Shown one piece after another: positions 51,346 through 61,689 of a DNA stretch of 64,000 bases; the stretch's first letter is position 1, and each line of letters begins with the position of its first letter. A program made the position numbers and the translations under genes. This DNA comes from Betaproteobacteria bacterium HGW-Betaproteobacteria-3 (GTDB lineage: Bacteria > Pseudomonadota > Gammaproteobacteria > Burkholderiales > Burkholderiaceae_C): positions 248,001 through 312,000 of the forward strand of contig PHCI01000001.1 in assembly GCA_002842205.1 (NCBI GenBank), written 5' to 3'. The notes beneath the pieces are model-generated. The model did no database searches and had not been told where the DNA came from. It saw nothing but the letters and a program-made list of their open reading frames with translations.

Positions 51346-51834
51346 ATGCAACGCTCCAGCAATGATTTTTGGGTAGGCTTGTTCGTCCTCATCGGGGGCG
51401 CCGCGATTCTTTTTCTTGCGCTCCAGTCGGCCAACTTGTTGACCCTCAACTTCCAGAATACCTACCGCGTGACCGCAAAATTCGACAATATTGGCGGACT
51501 CAAGCCCAAGGCCGCCGTCAAGAGCTCCGGCGTGGTGGTGGGGCGTGTGGCAGAGATCGCGTTTGACGACAAGACGTTTCAGGCGAAGGTCGCGCTTGAT
51601 CTGGAAGCCCGCTTCAAGTTTCCAAAAGACAGCTCGCTCAAAATCTTGACCAGCGGCTTGCTGGGCGAGCAATATATCGGGATTGAGGCAGGACCGGACG
51701 CAAAGAATCTTGCCGATGGGGATACCGTTTCCAGTACCCAGTCGGCGGTGGTGCTCGAAAACCTGATCAGCCAGTTTTTGTTCAGCAAGGCAGCAGACGG
51801 GCCAAGTGCTTCGGGATCATCGGATAAAAAATGA
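51346..51834 (+). CDS. mlaD: Phospholipid-binding MCE protein MlaD
   Basis: 162 residues from ATG 51346, which has AAGGAG and GGGAG upstream. One N-terminal membrane helix (about 9-29) and a periplasmic MCE domain (about 38-118: VTAKFDNIGGLKPKAAVK, then GLLGEQYIGIE). It forms a hexameric ring through which phospholipids pass between MlaC and MlaE. Its stop overlaps the mlaA start. Confidence 0.94.
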   Translation: MQRSSNDFWVGLFVLIGGAAILFLALQSANLLTLNFQNTYRVTAKFDNIGGLKPKAAVKSSGVVVGRVAEIAFDDKTFQAKVALDLEARFKFPKDSSLKILTSGLLGEQYIGIEAGPDAKNLADGDTVSSTQSAVVLENLISQFLFSKAADGPSASGSSDKK

Positions 51835-52607
51835 AAACTGACGACTCTTCATCCAGTTTGCGTGGCAGGTACACGACCCGGGCTGGCCTTGCGGCATTGA
51901 TGCTCGTGCTGCTCCAGGGCTGCGCGACCGGACCCAACGCCAACCCCAAGGACCCGCTGGAACCCTTCAACCGTGGGGTCACGAAGTTCAATGATGCGGT
52001 GGACAAGGCCGTGATCAAGCCAGTCGCCGAGGGCTATGTCTATGTCACGCCCGACATCGTGCGCAAGGGCGTGGGCAATTTTTTCAACAATCTGAGCGAC
52101 GCCTGGTCATTCGTGAATAACGTGCTGCAACTCAAGGGCGAAGCAGCGGGTGACAGTTTGGCGCGGGTCATCACCAACACCATGTTGGGCCTGGGCGGCC
52201 TGATCGACTTCGCGACACCACTGAACATTGAGCGCCATCGCGAGGATTTCGGGCAAACCTTGGGGTATTGGGGCGTGCCGTCCGGACCCTATCTGGTGCT
52301 GCCGATTCTCGGGCCTTCAACGTTGCGTGATACGGCGGCGTTGCCCGCCGACATCGGCTATGGCAGTGCGGTCTCCTACATCAACAACGACGCGGTCCGC
52401 TACGGCCTGACGGGGCTTCGACTGATCGATACCCGGGCCAGCCTGCTGCGCGCGGGAAACTTGCTGGAGGAGGCCGCACTGGACAAGTACAGTTTCCAGC
52501 GGGACGTGTTCCTGCAGGCGCGCCGGTCACTGGTGTTCGATGGTAACGAACCGCCCGAAGAAGACCAGACTGCACCTCCGGCGGCCGCGCCTTCGACAAA
52601 GCCGTGA
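51831..52607 (+). CDS. mlaA: Outer-membrane lipoprotein MlaA (VacJ)
   Basis: 258 residues. The signal peptide ends in lipobox LLQGC (Cys31). DPLEPFNRGVTKFND, FFNNLSDAWSFVNN and the RTMLGLGGLID-like segment (here NTMLGLGGLIDFAT) identify the VacJ/MlaA family, which removes phospholipids from the outer leaflet. In E. coli mlaA lies apart from mlaFEDCB; here it is within the operon, overlapping mlaD (ATGA), the order known in many Burkholderiales. Confidence 0.94.
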   Translation: MKTDDSSSSLRGRYTTRAGLAALMLVLLQGCATGPNANPKDPLEPFNRGVTKFNDAVDKAVIKPVAEGYVYVTPDIVRKGVGNFFNNLSDAWSFVNNVLQLKGEAAGDSLARVITNTMLGLGGLIDFATPLNIERHREDFGQTLGYWGVPSGPYLVLPILGPSTLRDTAALPADIGYGSAVSYINNDAVRYGLTGLRLIDTRASLLRAGNLLEEAALDKYSFQRDVFLQARRSLVFDGNEPPEEDQTAPPAAAPSTKP

Positions 52608-52750
52608 GCGCATCTGTTGGAACAATGTGCTGACGTGCAGGATGATGTGACGGGTTGCAAAATGTTGTTTTGGGAGCGGAACCAGGTCGACCCGGACCTG
52701 ATCGAAAGCGTTATGAAGATGCGGGCTGCCCCGCCACAGGAAAGATACTC

Positions 52751-53383
52751 ATGAATCGTCGTTTTCTCGGTCAATGGGCCTTCATCATTTTCACCGCCGT
52801 GGCGTTCACGTCCGCGGCGCATGCCGCCGACGAGGCGCCCGAAGCCCTGATCAAGCGGTTGTCTTCGGATGTCCTTGAGACGATCAAGGCTGACAAGGAC
52901 ATGCGGTCCGGCGACATCGCCAAAATCGTCGCGCTGGTCGACGGCAAAATCATGCCGCATGTGAATTTCCAGCGGATGACCGCGTCGGCGGTGGGCCCGG
53001 GCTGGCGTCAGGCTTCGCCAGCACAGCAAAAACGGTTGCAGGACGAATTCAAGATTCTTCTGGTTCGTACCTATTCCGGCGCGTTGTCCCAAGTGAGCGA
53101 CCAGACAATCTTCATCAAACCCACGCGTGCGGGCAAGGACGATGCCGAACTGCTGGTTCGCACTGAGGTGCGCGGCACGGGCGACCCCATCCAGCTGGAC
53201 TACCGGCTGGAGAAAACACCGGGCGAGGGCGCCGGCTGGAAGATCTACAACCTCAACGTTCTCGGCGTCTGGCTGGTCGAAACCTACCGCAGCCAGTTTG
53301 CCCAGGAGATCAACGCCGGCGGCGTGGACGGGCTGATCGCCAAGCTGGCCGAGCGCAACAAGTCCAACGCCAGCAAGGGCTGA
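52751..53383 (+). CDS. mlaC: Periplasmic phospholipid carrier MlaC
   Basis: 210-residue periplasmic shuttle between MlaA and MlaD. A signal peptide (cleavage after AHA, near residue 25) is followed by the Tol_Tol_Ttg2 domain, with KIMPHVNFQRMT and GWKIYNLNVLGVWLVETYR. Start 52751 follows AGGAAAG and is the only start with a signal peptide. A 143-base gap separates it from mlaA; nothing recognisable lies in it. Confidence 0.94.
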   Translation: MNRRFLGQWAFIIFTAVAFTSAAHAADEAPEALIKRLSSDVLETIKADKDMRSGDIAKIVALVDGKIMPHVNFQRMTASAVGPGWRQASPAQQKRLQDEFKILLVRTYSGALSQVSDQTIFIKPTRAGKDDAELLVRTEVRGTGDPIQLDYRLEKTPGEGAGWKIYNLNVLGVWLVETYRSQFAQEINAGGVDGLIAKLAERNKSNASKG

Positions 53384-53420
53384 GCGTGACGGTGTGCGAT
53401 CACGCGACGGGCGGCGATTG

Positions 53421-53693
53421 ATGCTGGTTTTGCCGGCCGAATTGACGCAGCATCAGGCCAATGCCTGTCTGCGGATGCTGCTGCAGGCCTTGCGCCAGGT
53501 TCGCGAGAGCGTGGTGGTCGCAGACGCGACCGCGCTGAAATCCTTCGATTCCGCGGTCCTGGCGGTGTTGCTTGAATGTCGGCGCGAAGCCATGGCAATG
53601 GGCAAGTCATTTGCGGTGCGGGGCCTGCCCACGCGGTTGCGCGAGCTGGCGGTGCTCTACGGCGTTGCAGAATTGCTGGCAGCCGCGCCCTGA
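53421..53693 (+). CDS. mlaB: STAS-domain protein MlaB
   Basis: 90 residues from ATG 53421; a GTG at 53394 in frame would give 99. A single cytoplasmic STAS domain that binds MlaF, with VVVADATALKSFDSAVLAVLLECRR read in parts as the conserved loop and helix. It completes the mlaFEDACB set. The choice of start is uncertain. Confidence 0.88.
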   Translation: MLVLPAELTQHQANACLRMLLQALRQVRESVVVADATALKSFDSAVLAVLLECRREAMAMGKSFAVRGLPTRLRELAVLYGVAELLAAAP

Positions 53694-53783
53694 CCGTCTG
53701 CGGTGTGATCGAGCCCCCTGCAGAGGTGGAATATCCTTCGCGATGGGTGTGGACCGCCCGAAAGCTTAAAATCGCGGGCTCTC

Positions 53784-54749
53784 ATGACCACGCCCGCGAT
53801 CTCATTCCAGTCTGTCTCCAAGATTTACAGCCTCCCTCGCAGTGCGGACCGTCGTGCCTTGAAAGCGCTGGACGATGTCAGCCTGGACATCGCCGAGGGT
53901 GAGTTCTTCGGCTTGCTCGGCCCCAATGGGGCGGGCAAAACCACCCTGATCAGTATCCTTGCCGGCCTTTCCCGTCCGACGTCGGGTCGCGTGGCGGTGC
54001 GTGGTTTTGACGTGCAGTCCAGCTATGCCCAGGCCCGTCGGCAACTGGGCGTGGTGCCCCAGGAGCTGGTTTTTGATCCGTTTTTCAGTGTGCGGGAGGC
54101 CTTGCGCATCCAGTCGGGTTATTTTGGCGTGCGCAACAACGACGCCTGGATCGACGAACTGCTGGAGAGTCTTGGCCTCGCCGACAAAGCCAAAGCCAAT
54201 ATGCGCCAGCTCTCGGGCGGCATGAAGCGCCGTGTGCTGGTGGCGCAGGCACTGGTGCACAAGCCACCGGTGATCGTTCTGGACGAGCCAACGGCGGGGG
54301 TTGACGTGGAGTTGCGACAGACGCTGTGGCAATTCATCGCCCGGCTCAACAAGGAAGGCCATACCGTCCTGCTGACCACCCACTACCTGGAAGAAGCCGA
54401 GGCCTTGTGCGGCCGCATTGCCATGCTCAAGCAGGGGCGGGTGGTGGCATTGGAGCGCACCAGCGTGCTGCTCAAGGCGGCGTCCAGCAATGTTTTGAGG
54501 TTTAAAATCGATAGCGCATTACCTCCATTTCTAGCGGAGAAGGCGCGGATTACGGGTCGGATTGTCCAGTTTCCGGCCCATGATGCTCTGGAGGTCGAGC
54601 AATACTTGGCGGGCGTGCGCGAAGCCGGTTTGCACGCCGAGGACATCGAAATCCGCAAAGCCGATCTGGAAGACGTTTTCCTGGAAGTGATGCATCGTGG
54701 CGACCGGGCCCCCACCCGGCCGTCCGAAGGCGCGGGGGCCGCGTCATGA
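53784..54749 (+). CDS. ABC-2 type transporter ATPase (YadG-like)
   Basis: 321 residues. Walker A GPNGAGKTT near 49-57, signature LSGGMKRRV, Walker B VIVLDEPTAGVD, and a switch His in TTHYLEE. It resembles YadG-type ATPases paired with an ABC-2 permease. TAAAAT at 53767-53772, 12 bases before the ATG, suggests its own promoter with a very short leader. Its stop overlaps the permease start. The transported substrate is unknown. Confidence 0.9.
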   Translation: MTTPAISFQSVSKIYSLPRSADRRALKALDDVSLDIAEGEFFGLLGPNGAGKTTLISILAGLSRPTSGRVAVRGFDVQSSYAQARRQLGVVPQELVFDPFFSVREALRIQSGYFGVRNNDAWIDELLESLGLADKAKANMRQLSGGMKRRVLVAQALVHKPPVIVLDEPTAGVDVELRQTLWQFIARLNKEGHTVLLTTHYLEEAEALCGRIAMLKQGRVVALERTSVLLKAASSNVLRFKIDSALPPFLAEKARITGRIVQFPAHDALEVEQYLAGVREAGLHAEDIEIRKADLEDVFLEVMHRGDRAPTRPSEGAGAAS

Positions 54750-55501
54750 ACGGCTGGCAAACGCTGTTGTACAAGGAAGTTCTGCGCTTCTGGAAGGTTG
54801 GGTTCCAGACCGTGGCCGGCCCTGTGCTGACGGCCATGCTGTACCTGTTGATCTTTGGCCATGCGCTGGAGTCCCACGTCAAGGTGTACGACGCCGTCAG
54901 CTACACCGCGTTTCTGGTGCCCGGGCTGGCGATGATGAGTTTGCTGCAAAACGCGTTTGCCAACAGCTCGTCGTCGCTGATCATGAGCAAGGTCATGGGC
55001 AATATCGTTTTTTTGCTGCTCACGCCGCTGTCCTACATGAACTGGTTTGTGGCTTATGTGGGCGCGTCCGTCATCCGTGGGCTGGTGGTGGGTCTGGGCG
55101 TGTGTGTGGTGGCGGCCTTTTTCACGCATCTCAGTTTTGAGGCGCCCGTGTGGATTCTGGCGTTCGCCATCATGGGGGCTGCGCTCATGGGGACCCTGGG
55201 GCTGATCGCCGGTTTGTGGGCCGAAAAATTCGACCAGCTGGCTGCCTTCCAGAACTTCGTCGTCATGCCCATGACCTTCCTGTCCGGCGTGTTTTATTCC
55301 GTCCATTCCCTGCCGCCGTTCTGGCAGACGGTGAGCCACCTCAACCCGTTTTTCTACATGATCGACGGCTTTCGCTTCGGCTTTTTTGGCGTCAGCGACG
55401 TGTCCCCCTGGCTGAGTTTTTCCGTCGTGGGGGGGGCGCTGCTGGTGGTCAGCACCATTGCCATTCACCTGCTGCGCACCGGCTACAAGGTCCGCGGCTG
55501 A
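54746..55501 (+). CDS. ABC-2 type transporter permease (YadH-like)
   Basis: 251 residues with about six membrane helices. MTFLSGVFYSVHSLPPFWQ and HLNPFFYMIDGFRFGFFG are hallmarks of the ABC-2 permease family. Translationally coupled to the ATPase upstream (ATGA). These ABC-2 genes between mla and ibaG-murA are a common extra in betaproteobacteria; their substrate is not established. Confidence 0.9.
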   Translation: MNGWQTLLYKEVLRFWKVGFQTVAGPVLTAMLYLLIFGHALESHVKVYDAVSYTAFLVPGLAMMSLLQNAFANSSSSLIMSKVMGNIVFLLLTPLSYMNWFVAYVGASVIRGLVVGLGVCVVAAFFTHLSFEAPVWILAFAIMGAALMGTLGLIAGLWAEKFDQLAAFQNFVVMPMTFLSGVFYSVHSLPPFWQTVSHLNPFFYMIDGFRFGFFGVSDVSPWLSFSVVGGALLVVSTIAIHLLRTGYKVRG

Positions 55502-55518
55502 ACCAGGAAACCTTTCAC

Positions 55519-55761
55519 ATGACGTCTGACGAACTCCACGCCATCATCGCAACCGGCCTCCCTTGCGATCACCTTGCGGTCGAAGGCGATGGCCGTCACT
55601 GGTTTGCCACCATCGTCTCGCCGGAATTCGAGGGCAAGCGCCTGATCCAGCGGCACCAGCGCGTGTACGCCACGCTGGGTGCGAAAATCCGCACCGATGA
55701 AGTGCATGCCCTGTCCATGAAAACCTACACCCCGTCCGAATGGGCGGCAACGCCCCACTGA
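55519..55761 (+). CDS. ibaG: BolA-family protein IbaG
   Basis: 80 residues, BolA fold, with [33 protein letters not shown] and [13 protein letters not shown] as conserved segments. BolA/IbaG proteins bind iron-sulfur clusters with glutaredoxins. Start 55519 fits the family N-terminus (AGGAAA upstream). Its position just before murA matches E. coli ibaG-murA. Confidence 0.92.
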   Translation: MTSDELHAIIATGLPCDHLAVEGDGRHWFATIVSPEFEGKRLIQRHQRVYATLGAKIRTDEVHALSMKTYTPSEWAATPH

Positions 55762-55771
55762 CCGACCTCTC

Positions 55772-57051
<1,280 letters not shown>

Positions 57052-57055
<4 letters not shown>

Positions 57056-57696
57056 TCACACTTGCCCTCTCCAAAGGCCGCATCTTTGACGAAACCCTGC
57101 CGCTGCTGCGGGCGGCGGGCATCGAGGTGCTGGAAGACCCGGAAAAATCCCGCAAGCTCATACTGCCCACCAACCGGGCCGATGTGCAAGTGGTGCTGGT
57201 GCGCGCCACCGACGTGCCGACCTACGTGCAATACGGTGGCGCCGACCTGGGCGTCACGGGCCTGGACACGCTGATCGAGCACGGCGGCCAGGGCCTGTAC
57301 CAGCCGCTCGACCTGCAAATCGCCAAATGCCGCATGAGCGTTGCCGTGCGCGCCGACTTTGACTACGCCTCGGCCGTGCGGCAAGGCTCGCGCCTGAAGG
57401 TGGCGACCAAGTTCGTGGCGATCGCGCGCGAATTTTTTGCCACCAAGGGCGTGCACGTGGACCTGATCAAGCTTTACGGCAGCATGGAACTCGCGCCGCT
57501 GACCGGCCTGGCCGATGCCATCGTCGACCTGGTGTCCACCGGCAGCACGCTCAAGGCCAACCACCTGGTGGAAGTGGAGCGCATCATGGACATCAGCTCG
57601 CGGCTGGTGGTGAACCAGGCTGCGCTCAAGCTCAAGCAGGCGCCGATCCGCGCCATCCTCGACGCGTTTGCCGGTGCGGTCGGCAAGCAGTCCTGA
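57052..57696 (+). CDS. hisG: ATP phosphoribosyltransferase, short form
   Basis: First step of histidine synthesis. 214 residues, starting GTG, the short form lacking the C-terminal regulatory domain; such enzymes need HisZ, which is not in this window. [16 protein letters not shown] at the N-terminus and [16 protein letters not shown] near 172 are family motifs. Overlaps murA. Confidence 0.96.
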
Positions 57697-57721
57697 AGTA
57701 GCAGTTCTGAATTTAATCGGT

Positions 57722-59092
57722 ATGAAATTAATAGCTGCTCCGGTCTATTTGAAGACGACTTCCGCCACATTTGAGGCCGATTTCAAGGCGCGATTGCACT
57801 GGTCAGCCGATACCGACGCGGCCATCGAGCAGCGCGTGGCCGACATCCTGGCCGACGTGCAGAAGCGCGGCGACGCGGCGGTGCTGGCGTACACCGCCCG
57901 GTTCGACGGCCTGTCCGCCCCGTCCATGGCCGCGCTGGAACTGACGCAGGCCGACTTCAAGGCCGCGTTCGACGCCATTCCCTCTGCCCAGCGTTCGGCC
58001 CTGCAGGCCGCCGCCGCCCGGGTGCGCGCGTACCACGAAGCGCAGAAGAAAGCCTCCGGCGAGAGCTGGCGCTACCGCGACGAAGACGGCACGCTGCTGG
58101 GCCAGAAGGTCACGCCGCTGGACCGGGTGGGCATCTACGTGCCCGGCGGCAAGGCCGCGTACCCGTCCAGCCTGCTGATGAACGCCATCCCCGCGCACGT
58201 GGCCGGTGTGCAGGAAATCATCATGGTGGTGCCCACCCCCGTTCGCGGCAGCGTCGCCACCGGCGGCCTGGGTGACCAGGCCGCGTCCAGCCAGGGCGAA
58301 CGCAACGAGCTGGTGCTGGCCGCCGCCTACGTGGCCGGTGTCACGCGCGCCTTCACCATCGGCGGTGCGCAGGCCGTGGCCGCGCTGGCTTATGGCACGC
58401 AGACCGTGCCCAAGGTTGACAAGATCACCGGCCCCGGCAACGCCTATGTGGCCAGTGCGAAAAAACGTGTGTTTGGCACCGTGGGCATCGACATGATCGC
58501 CGGCCCCAGCGAGATCCTGGTGCTGGCCGACGGCACCACGCCGCCCGACTGGGTGGCGATGGACCTGTTCAGCCAGGCCGAACACGACGAACTGGCCCAG
58601 AGCATCCTGCTGTGCCCCGACGCTGCCTACATCGACGCCGTGCAGCGCGAGATCGACCGCCTGCTGCCCACCTTGCCGCGCGCCGAAATCATCGCCGCGT
58701 CATTGAATGGCCGTGGCGCGCTGATTCACACCCGCAGCATGGAAGAGGCCTGCGCCATCAGCAACCGCATCGCGCCCGAACACCTGGAGGTCTCCAGCCG
58801 CGATCCGCACCGCTGGGAGCCGCTGCTCAGACACGCGGGGGCCATCTTCCTGGGCGCCTTCACGAGCGAAAGCCTGGGCGACTACTGCGCCGGGCCGAAC
58901 CACGTGCTGCCCACCAGCGGCACGGCGCGGTTTTCGTCGCCACTGGGGGTGTATGACTTCCAGAAGCGCTCCAGCCTCATTGAGGTGAGCGAGCAGGGCG
59001 CCCAGACGCTGGGCCAGATTGCGTCGGTGCTGGCGCACGGGGAAGGCCTGCAGGCACACGCGCGGGCGGCGGAGATGCGTCTCAAACGCTGA
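57722..59092 (+). CDS. hisD: Histidinol dehydrogenase
   Basis: Oxidises histidinol to histidine. 456 residues from ATG 57722. Zinc and substrate motifs: [28 protein letters not shown], and HDELAQS. The spacer from hisG and the first codons (MKLIAAP) are AT-rich compared with the rest of the gene and may derive from a repeat; a family-type body starts near [10 protein letters not shown]. No strong ribosome-binding site is seen. Confidence 0.95.
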   Translation: MKLIAAPVYLKTTSATFEADFKARLHWSADTDAAIEQRVADILADVQKRGDAAVLAYTARFDGLSAPSMAALELTQADFKAAFDAIPSAQRSALQAAAARVRAYHEAQKKASGESWRYRDEDGTLLGQKVTPLDRVGIYVPGGKAAYPSSLLMNAIPAHVAGVQEIIMVVPTPVRGSVATGGLGDQAASSQGERNELVLAAAYVAGVTRAFTIGGAQAVAALAYGTQTVPKVDKITGPGNAYVASAKKRVFGTVGIDMIAGPSEILVLADGTTPPDWVAMDLFSQAEHDELAQSILLCPDAAYIDAVQREIDRLLPTLPRAEIIAASLNGRGALIHTRSMEEACAISNRIAPEHLEVSSRDPHRWEPLLRHAGAIFLGAFTSESLGDYCAGPNHVLPTSGTARFSSPLGVYDFQKRSSLIEVSEQGAQTLGQIASVLAHGEGLQAHARAAEMRLKR

Positions 59093-59114
59093 AGTTACAG
59101 CGGCTTGAAAAAAC

Positions 59115-59145
59115 ACACGAAATTCGTGAAACACGAATTTCGTGT
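59115..59145. promoter_or_regulatory. Palindromic operator before the toxin-antitoxin pair
   Basis: ACACGAAATTCGTG-AAA-CACGAATTTCGTGT: a perfect inverted repeat of 14-base arms. Each arm contains its own 13-base palindrome (CACGAA-N-TTCGTG), giving four half-sites. TAAACT at 59145-59150 is a likely -10 box. This is the expected layout for autoregulation by a ribbon-helix-helix antitoxin. Confidence 0.8.
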
Positions 59146-59157
59146 AAACTGCGATCC

Positions 59158-59400
59158 ATGAAAAACGTCACCATCACCGTGGACGACGCGGCCCTGGAAT
59201 GGGCGCGCATCGAGGCGGCCAAGCGCAACACCAGCGTGTCGCGGCTGGTTGGTTCCTTTATCACGGAGATGCGTCGCCGCGACGATGCCTATGTGCGCGC
59301 GTATGACGCGTGGCGCGCCGACACCCGCACCTGGCGCTCCGATGGCAGCCCCTATCCCAGTCGTGACGAGACTTATGAGCGTGGTCAGGGTGCTACATGA
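59158..59400 (+). CDS. Ribbon-helix-helix antitoxin
   Basis: 80 residues. The N-terminal MKNVTITVDDAALEWARIEA, followed by AKRNTSVSRLVGSFI, is a ribbon-helix-helix DNA-binding fold; the rest is a charged, Tyr/Trp-bearing tail that would wrap the toxin. It overlaps the PIN toxin gene (ATGA) and has a palindrome 12 bases upstream. It is placed between hisD and hisC. Confidence 0.85.
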   Translation: MKNVTITVDDAALEWARIEAAKRNTSVSRLVGSFITEMRRRDDAYVRAYDAWRADTRTWRSDGSPYPSRDETYERGQGAT

Positions 59401-59846
59401 CCGTCACCGTGTTTGTGGATGCCAACGTGCTGATTTACAGCGAGGACGGCAGCGATCCGGTCAAGCAGCAGACGGCCTTGCGGTGGCTGGACGCGCTGTG
59501 GCGCCGCCAGTCCGGACGCGTCAGCACGCAGACCCTGAACGAGTTTTACGTCAACGCCACACGCAAGCTCAAACCGCCTTTGCCGCAGGGGGATGCGCGA
59601 GCCAAAGTGCGCCGCTTCACGGCCTGGCAGCCGTGGCAGATCGACCACGCAACGGTGGAGTCCGCGTGGGCGGTGGAAAACCGCTATGGCCTGCACTATT
59701 GGGACAGCCTCGTTATCGCCTCGGCCCAGCACATGGGGTGCCGCTATGTGCTCAGTGAAGACATGGGCCACGAGCAGCACTACGGTGCCGTCCAGGTGAT
59801 CAATCCTTTTCGCTCCGGCATTGAACTGCTGGACCAATCCGAATGA
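59397..59846 (+). CDS. PIN-domain toxin (VapC-like ribonuclease)
   Basis: 149 residues. PIN acidic residues Asp8 (VFVDANVLIY), Glu49 (TLNEFY), Asp103 (YWDSLVIASA) and Asp122 (SEDMGH) are all present, so catalysis is likely intact. The family cleaves RNA, often tRNA. It is translated after the antitoxin (ATGA overlap), and its own stop overlaps the hisC start (ATGA). Confidence 0.88.
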   Translation: MTVTVFVDANVLIYSEDGSDPVKQQTALRWLDALWRRQSGRVSTQTLNEFYVNATRKLKPPLPQGDARAKVRRFTAWQPWQIDHATVESAWAVENRYGLHYWDSLVIASAQHMGCRYVLSEDMGHEQHYGAVQVINPFRSGIELLDQSE

Positions 59847-60955
59847 CCGCATCGCTGCTCGCCCTCATCGCCACCCGCATCCGCCAGGACGTGCAGTCCA
59901 TGCACGCCTACGCCATCCAGGACTCGGCGGGCATGGTCAAGCTCGACGCGATGGAAAACCCGCACCGCCTGCCGCCCGCGCTGCAGGCCGAGCTGGGTCG
60001 GCGCCTGGGCGCGCTGGCGCTCAACCGCTACCCGGACGGCCGCGTCAACGACCTGCGCGCCGCGCTGGCCGCCCACGCCGCCATGCCCGCGGGCTTTGAC
60101 CTCATGCTGGGCAACGGCTCGGACGAGCTGATCTCTCTGCTGGCGCTGGCCTGCGACGTGCCTCCCAGCGCCGCCAACGGGTTCAGGCCCGCGTCCATCC
60201 TGGCGCCGGTGCCGGGTTTTGTGATGTATGCGATGAGCGCCCAGCTGCAGGGGCTGGCGTTTCACGGCGTGCCACTGACGCCCGATTTCGAGCTGGACGA
60301 AGCCGCCATGCTGGCCGCCATCGCCGCGCACCAGCCGTCCATCGTGTACCTGGCCTACCCCAACAACCCCACCGCCAGCCTGTGGGACGACGCGGCGATC
60401 GAAAACATCGTCGAAGCCCAGGGCGCGCAGGGCGGGCTGGTGGTGATGGACGAGGCCTACCAGCCGTTTGCCGCACGCAGCTACATCGACCGCGTGGCCC
60501 GCCACTCGCATGTGCTGCTCATGCGCACCTTGTCCAAGTTCGGCCTGGCCGGCGTGCGGCTGGGCTACATGATGGGCCCCAGGGCGTTGATTGCCGAGAT
60601 CGACAAGGTGCGCCCGCCCTACAACATCAGCGTGCTCAACTGCGAGTGCGCGTTGTTCGCCCTCGAACATTCAGAGGTTTTTGCGGCACAAGCCCTCGAA
60701 TTACGGTCACAACGCGCTATGCTTTTTGAGGCATTGCGTACTCTTTCCGGCGTCACCGCCTTCAAGAGCGAGGCCAACATGATCCTCGTGCGCGTGCCCG
60801 ACGCCGCCAAAACCTTTGACGGCCTCAAGGCGCGCCAGGTGCTGGTCAAGAACGTTTCCAAAATGCACCCATTGCTGGCCAATTGCCTGCGACTGACGGT
60901 CGGCACCGCCGACGAGAACGCACAATTGCTGGCCGCCCTCAAGGCCTCGCTTTAG
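59843..60955 (+). CDS. hisC: Histidinol-phosphate aminotransferase
   Basis: PLP enzyme making histidinol phosphate from imidazole acetol phosphate. 370 residues. YPNNPTASLW, MDEAYQPFA and the PLP lysine Lys232 in RTLSKFGLAG are present. Its ATG overlaps the toxin stop, so its translation may depend partly on the toxin-antitoxin message. Confidence 0.95.
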   Translation: MTASLLALIATRIRQDVQSMHAYAIQDSAGMVKLDAMENPHRLPPALQAELGRRLGALALNRYPDGRVNDLRAALAAHAAMPAGFDLMLGNGSDELISLLALACDVPPSAANGFRPASILAPVPGFVMYAMSAQLQGLAFHGVPLTPDFELDEAAMLAAIAAHQPSIVYLAYPNNPTASLWDDAAIENIVEAQGAQGGLVVMDEAYQPFAARSYIDRVARHSHVLLMRTLSKFGLAGVRLGYMMGPRALIAEIDKVRPPYNISVLNCECALFALEHSEVFAAQALELRSQRAMLFEALRTLSGVTAFKSEANMILVRVPDAAKTFDGLKARQVLVKNVSKMHPLLANCLRLTVGTADENAQLLAALKASL

Positions 60956-60958
60956 AAA

Positions 60959-61026
60959 CCGTTCACGCTGAGCCTGTCAAAGCGCGGCACCCAACGGGCC
61001 TCCTTCGACGAGCTCCGGCCGAACGG
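60959..61026. repeat. CR4: imperfect inverted repeat between hisC and hisB
   Basis: Left arm CCGTTCACGCTGAGCCTGTC (60959-60978 and on) and right arm CCTTCGACGAGCTC ... GAACGG (61002-61026) are imperfect inverted copies. Similar CCGTTCG...GAGC...GTCGAAG sequences recur in many proteobacteria, from memory. One copy in this window. Confidence 0.6.
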
Positions 61027-61040
61027 GAGACAATCACACC

Positions 61041-61631
61041 ATGAACCGCACTGCCCAAGTTACCCGCCACACCGCCGAGACCCAAATCACCGCCCGCGTC
61101 AACCTGGACGGCACGGGCGTGGCCAAATTGTCCACCGGCATCGGGTTTTTCGACCACATGCTCGACCAGATCGCGCGCCATGGCCTGATCGACCTCGACA
61201 TCCAGGCCGACGGCGACCTCCACATCGACGGCCACCACACCGTCGAAGACGTGGGCATCACCCTGGGCCAGGCCGTGCACCAGGCGGTCGGCGACAAAAA
61301 GGGCATCCGCCGCTATGGCCACGCCTACGTGCCGCTCGATGAGGCGCTCAGCCGCGTGGTGATTGATTTTTCAGGCCGCCCCGGGCTGGTCATGAACGTC
61401 CCGTTCAAGAGCGGCATGATCGGCACCTTCGACAGCCAGCTGGCGCACGAGTTCTTCCAGGGCTTTGCCAACCACGCCTTCGTGACGCTGCACATCGACA
61501 ACCTGCGTGGCGAAAACGCCCACCATCAGTGCGAAACCGTGTTCAAGGCCTTTGCCCGGGCCCTGCGCGCGGCACTGGAGCTGGACCCGCGGGCGGCGGG
61601 CACCATCCCCTCCACCAAGGGCTCCCTGTAA
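61041..61631 (+). CDS. hisB: Imidazoleglycerol-phosphate dehydratase
   Basis: 196 residues, monofunctional HisB. Metal-binding [25 protein letters not shown] and [11 protein letters not shown] motifs are intact. Start 61041 gives the family N-terminus. It is separated from hisC by CR4 and followed by a CR1 copy. Confidence 0.96.
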   Translation: MNRTAQVTRHTAETQITARVNLDGTGVAKLSTGIGFFDHMLDQIARHGLIDLDIQADGDLHIDGHHTVEDVGITLGQAVHQAVGDKKGIRRYGHAYVPLDEALSRVVIDFSGRPGLVMNVPFKSGMIGTFDSQLAHEFFQGFANHAFVTLHIDNLRGENAHHQCETVFKAFARALRAALELDPRAAGTIPSTKGSL

Positions 61632-61635
61632 GCAT

Positions 61636-61689
61636 TTTCATGGTCAAATAGGCCTTATGCCCCCGTCTATTGGTCATTGTTTGCTATGA
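61636..61689 (+). repeat. CR1 repeat, copy 8
   Basis: CATGGTCAAATAGGCC, TTATGCCCCCGTCTATTGG, TCATTGTTTGCTATGAA. It fills the hisB-hisH gap, and its final ATG is the hisH start codon. Confidence 0.8.

Noticed and set aside
52608-52750. Small gene between mlaA and mlaC
   Set aside because: The open frame is only an upstream extension of mlaC without a ribosome-binding site; the signal peptide of MlaC begins at 52751.
54490-54545. AT-rich patch in the ABC-2 ATPase gene resembling a repeat insertion
   Set aside because: No match to CR1-CR5 cores, and the encoded residues fit the family's variable C-terminal region.
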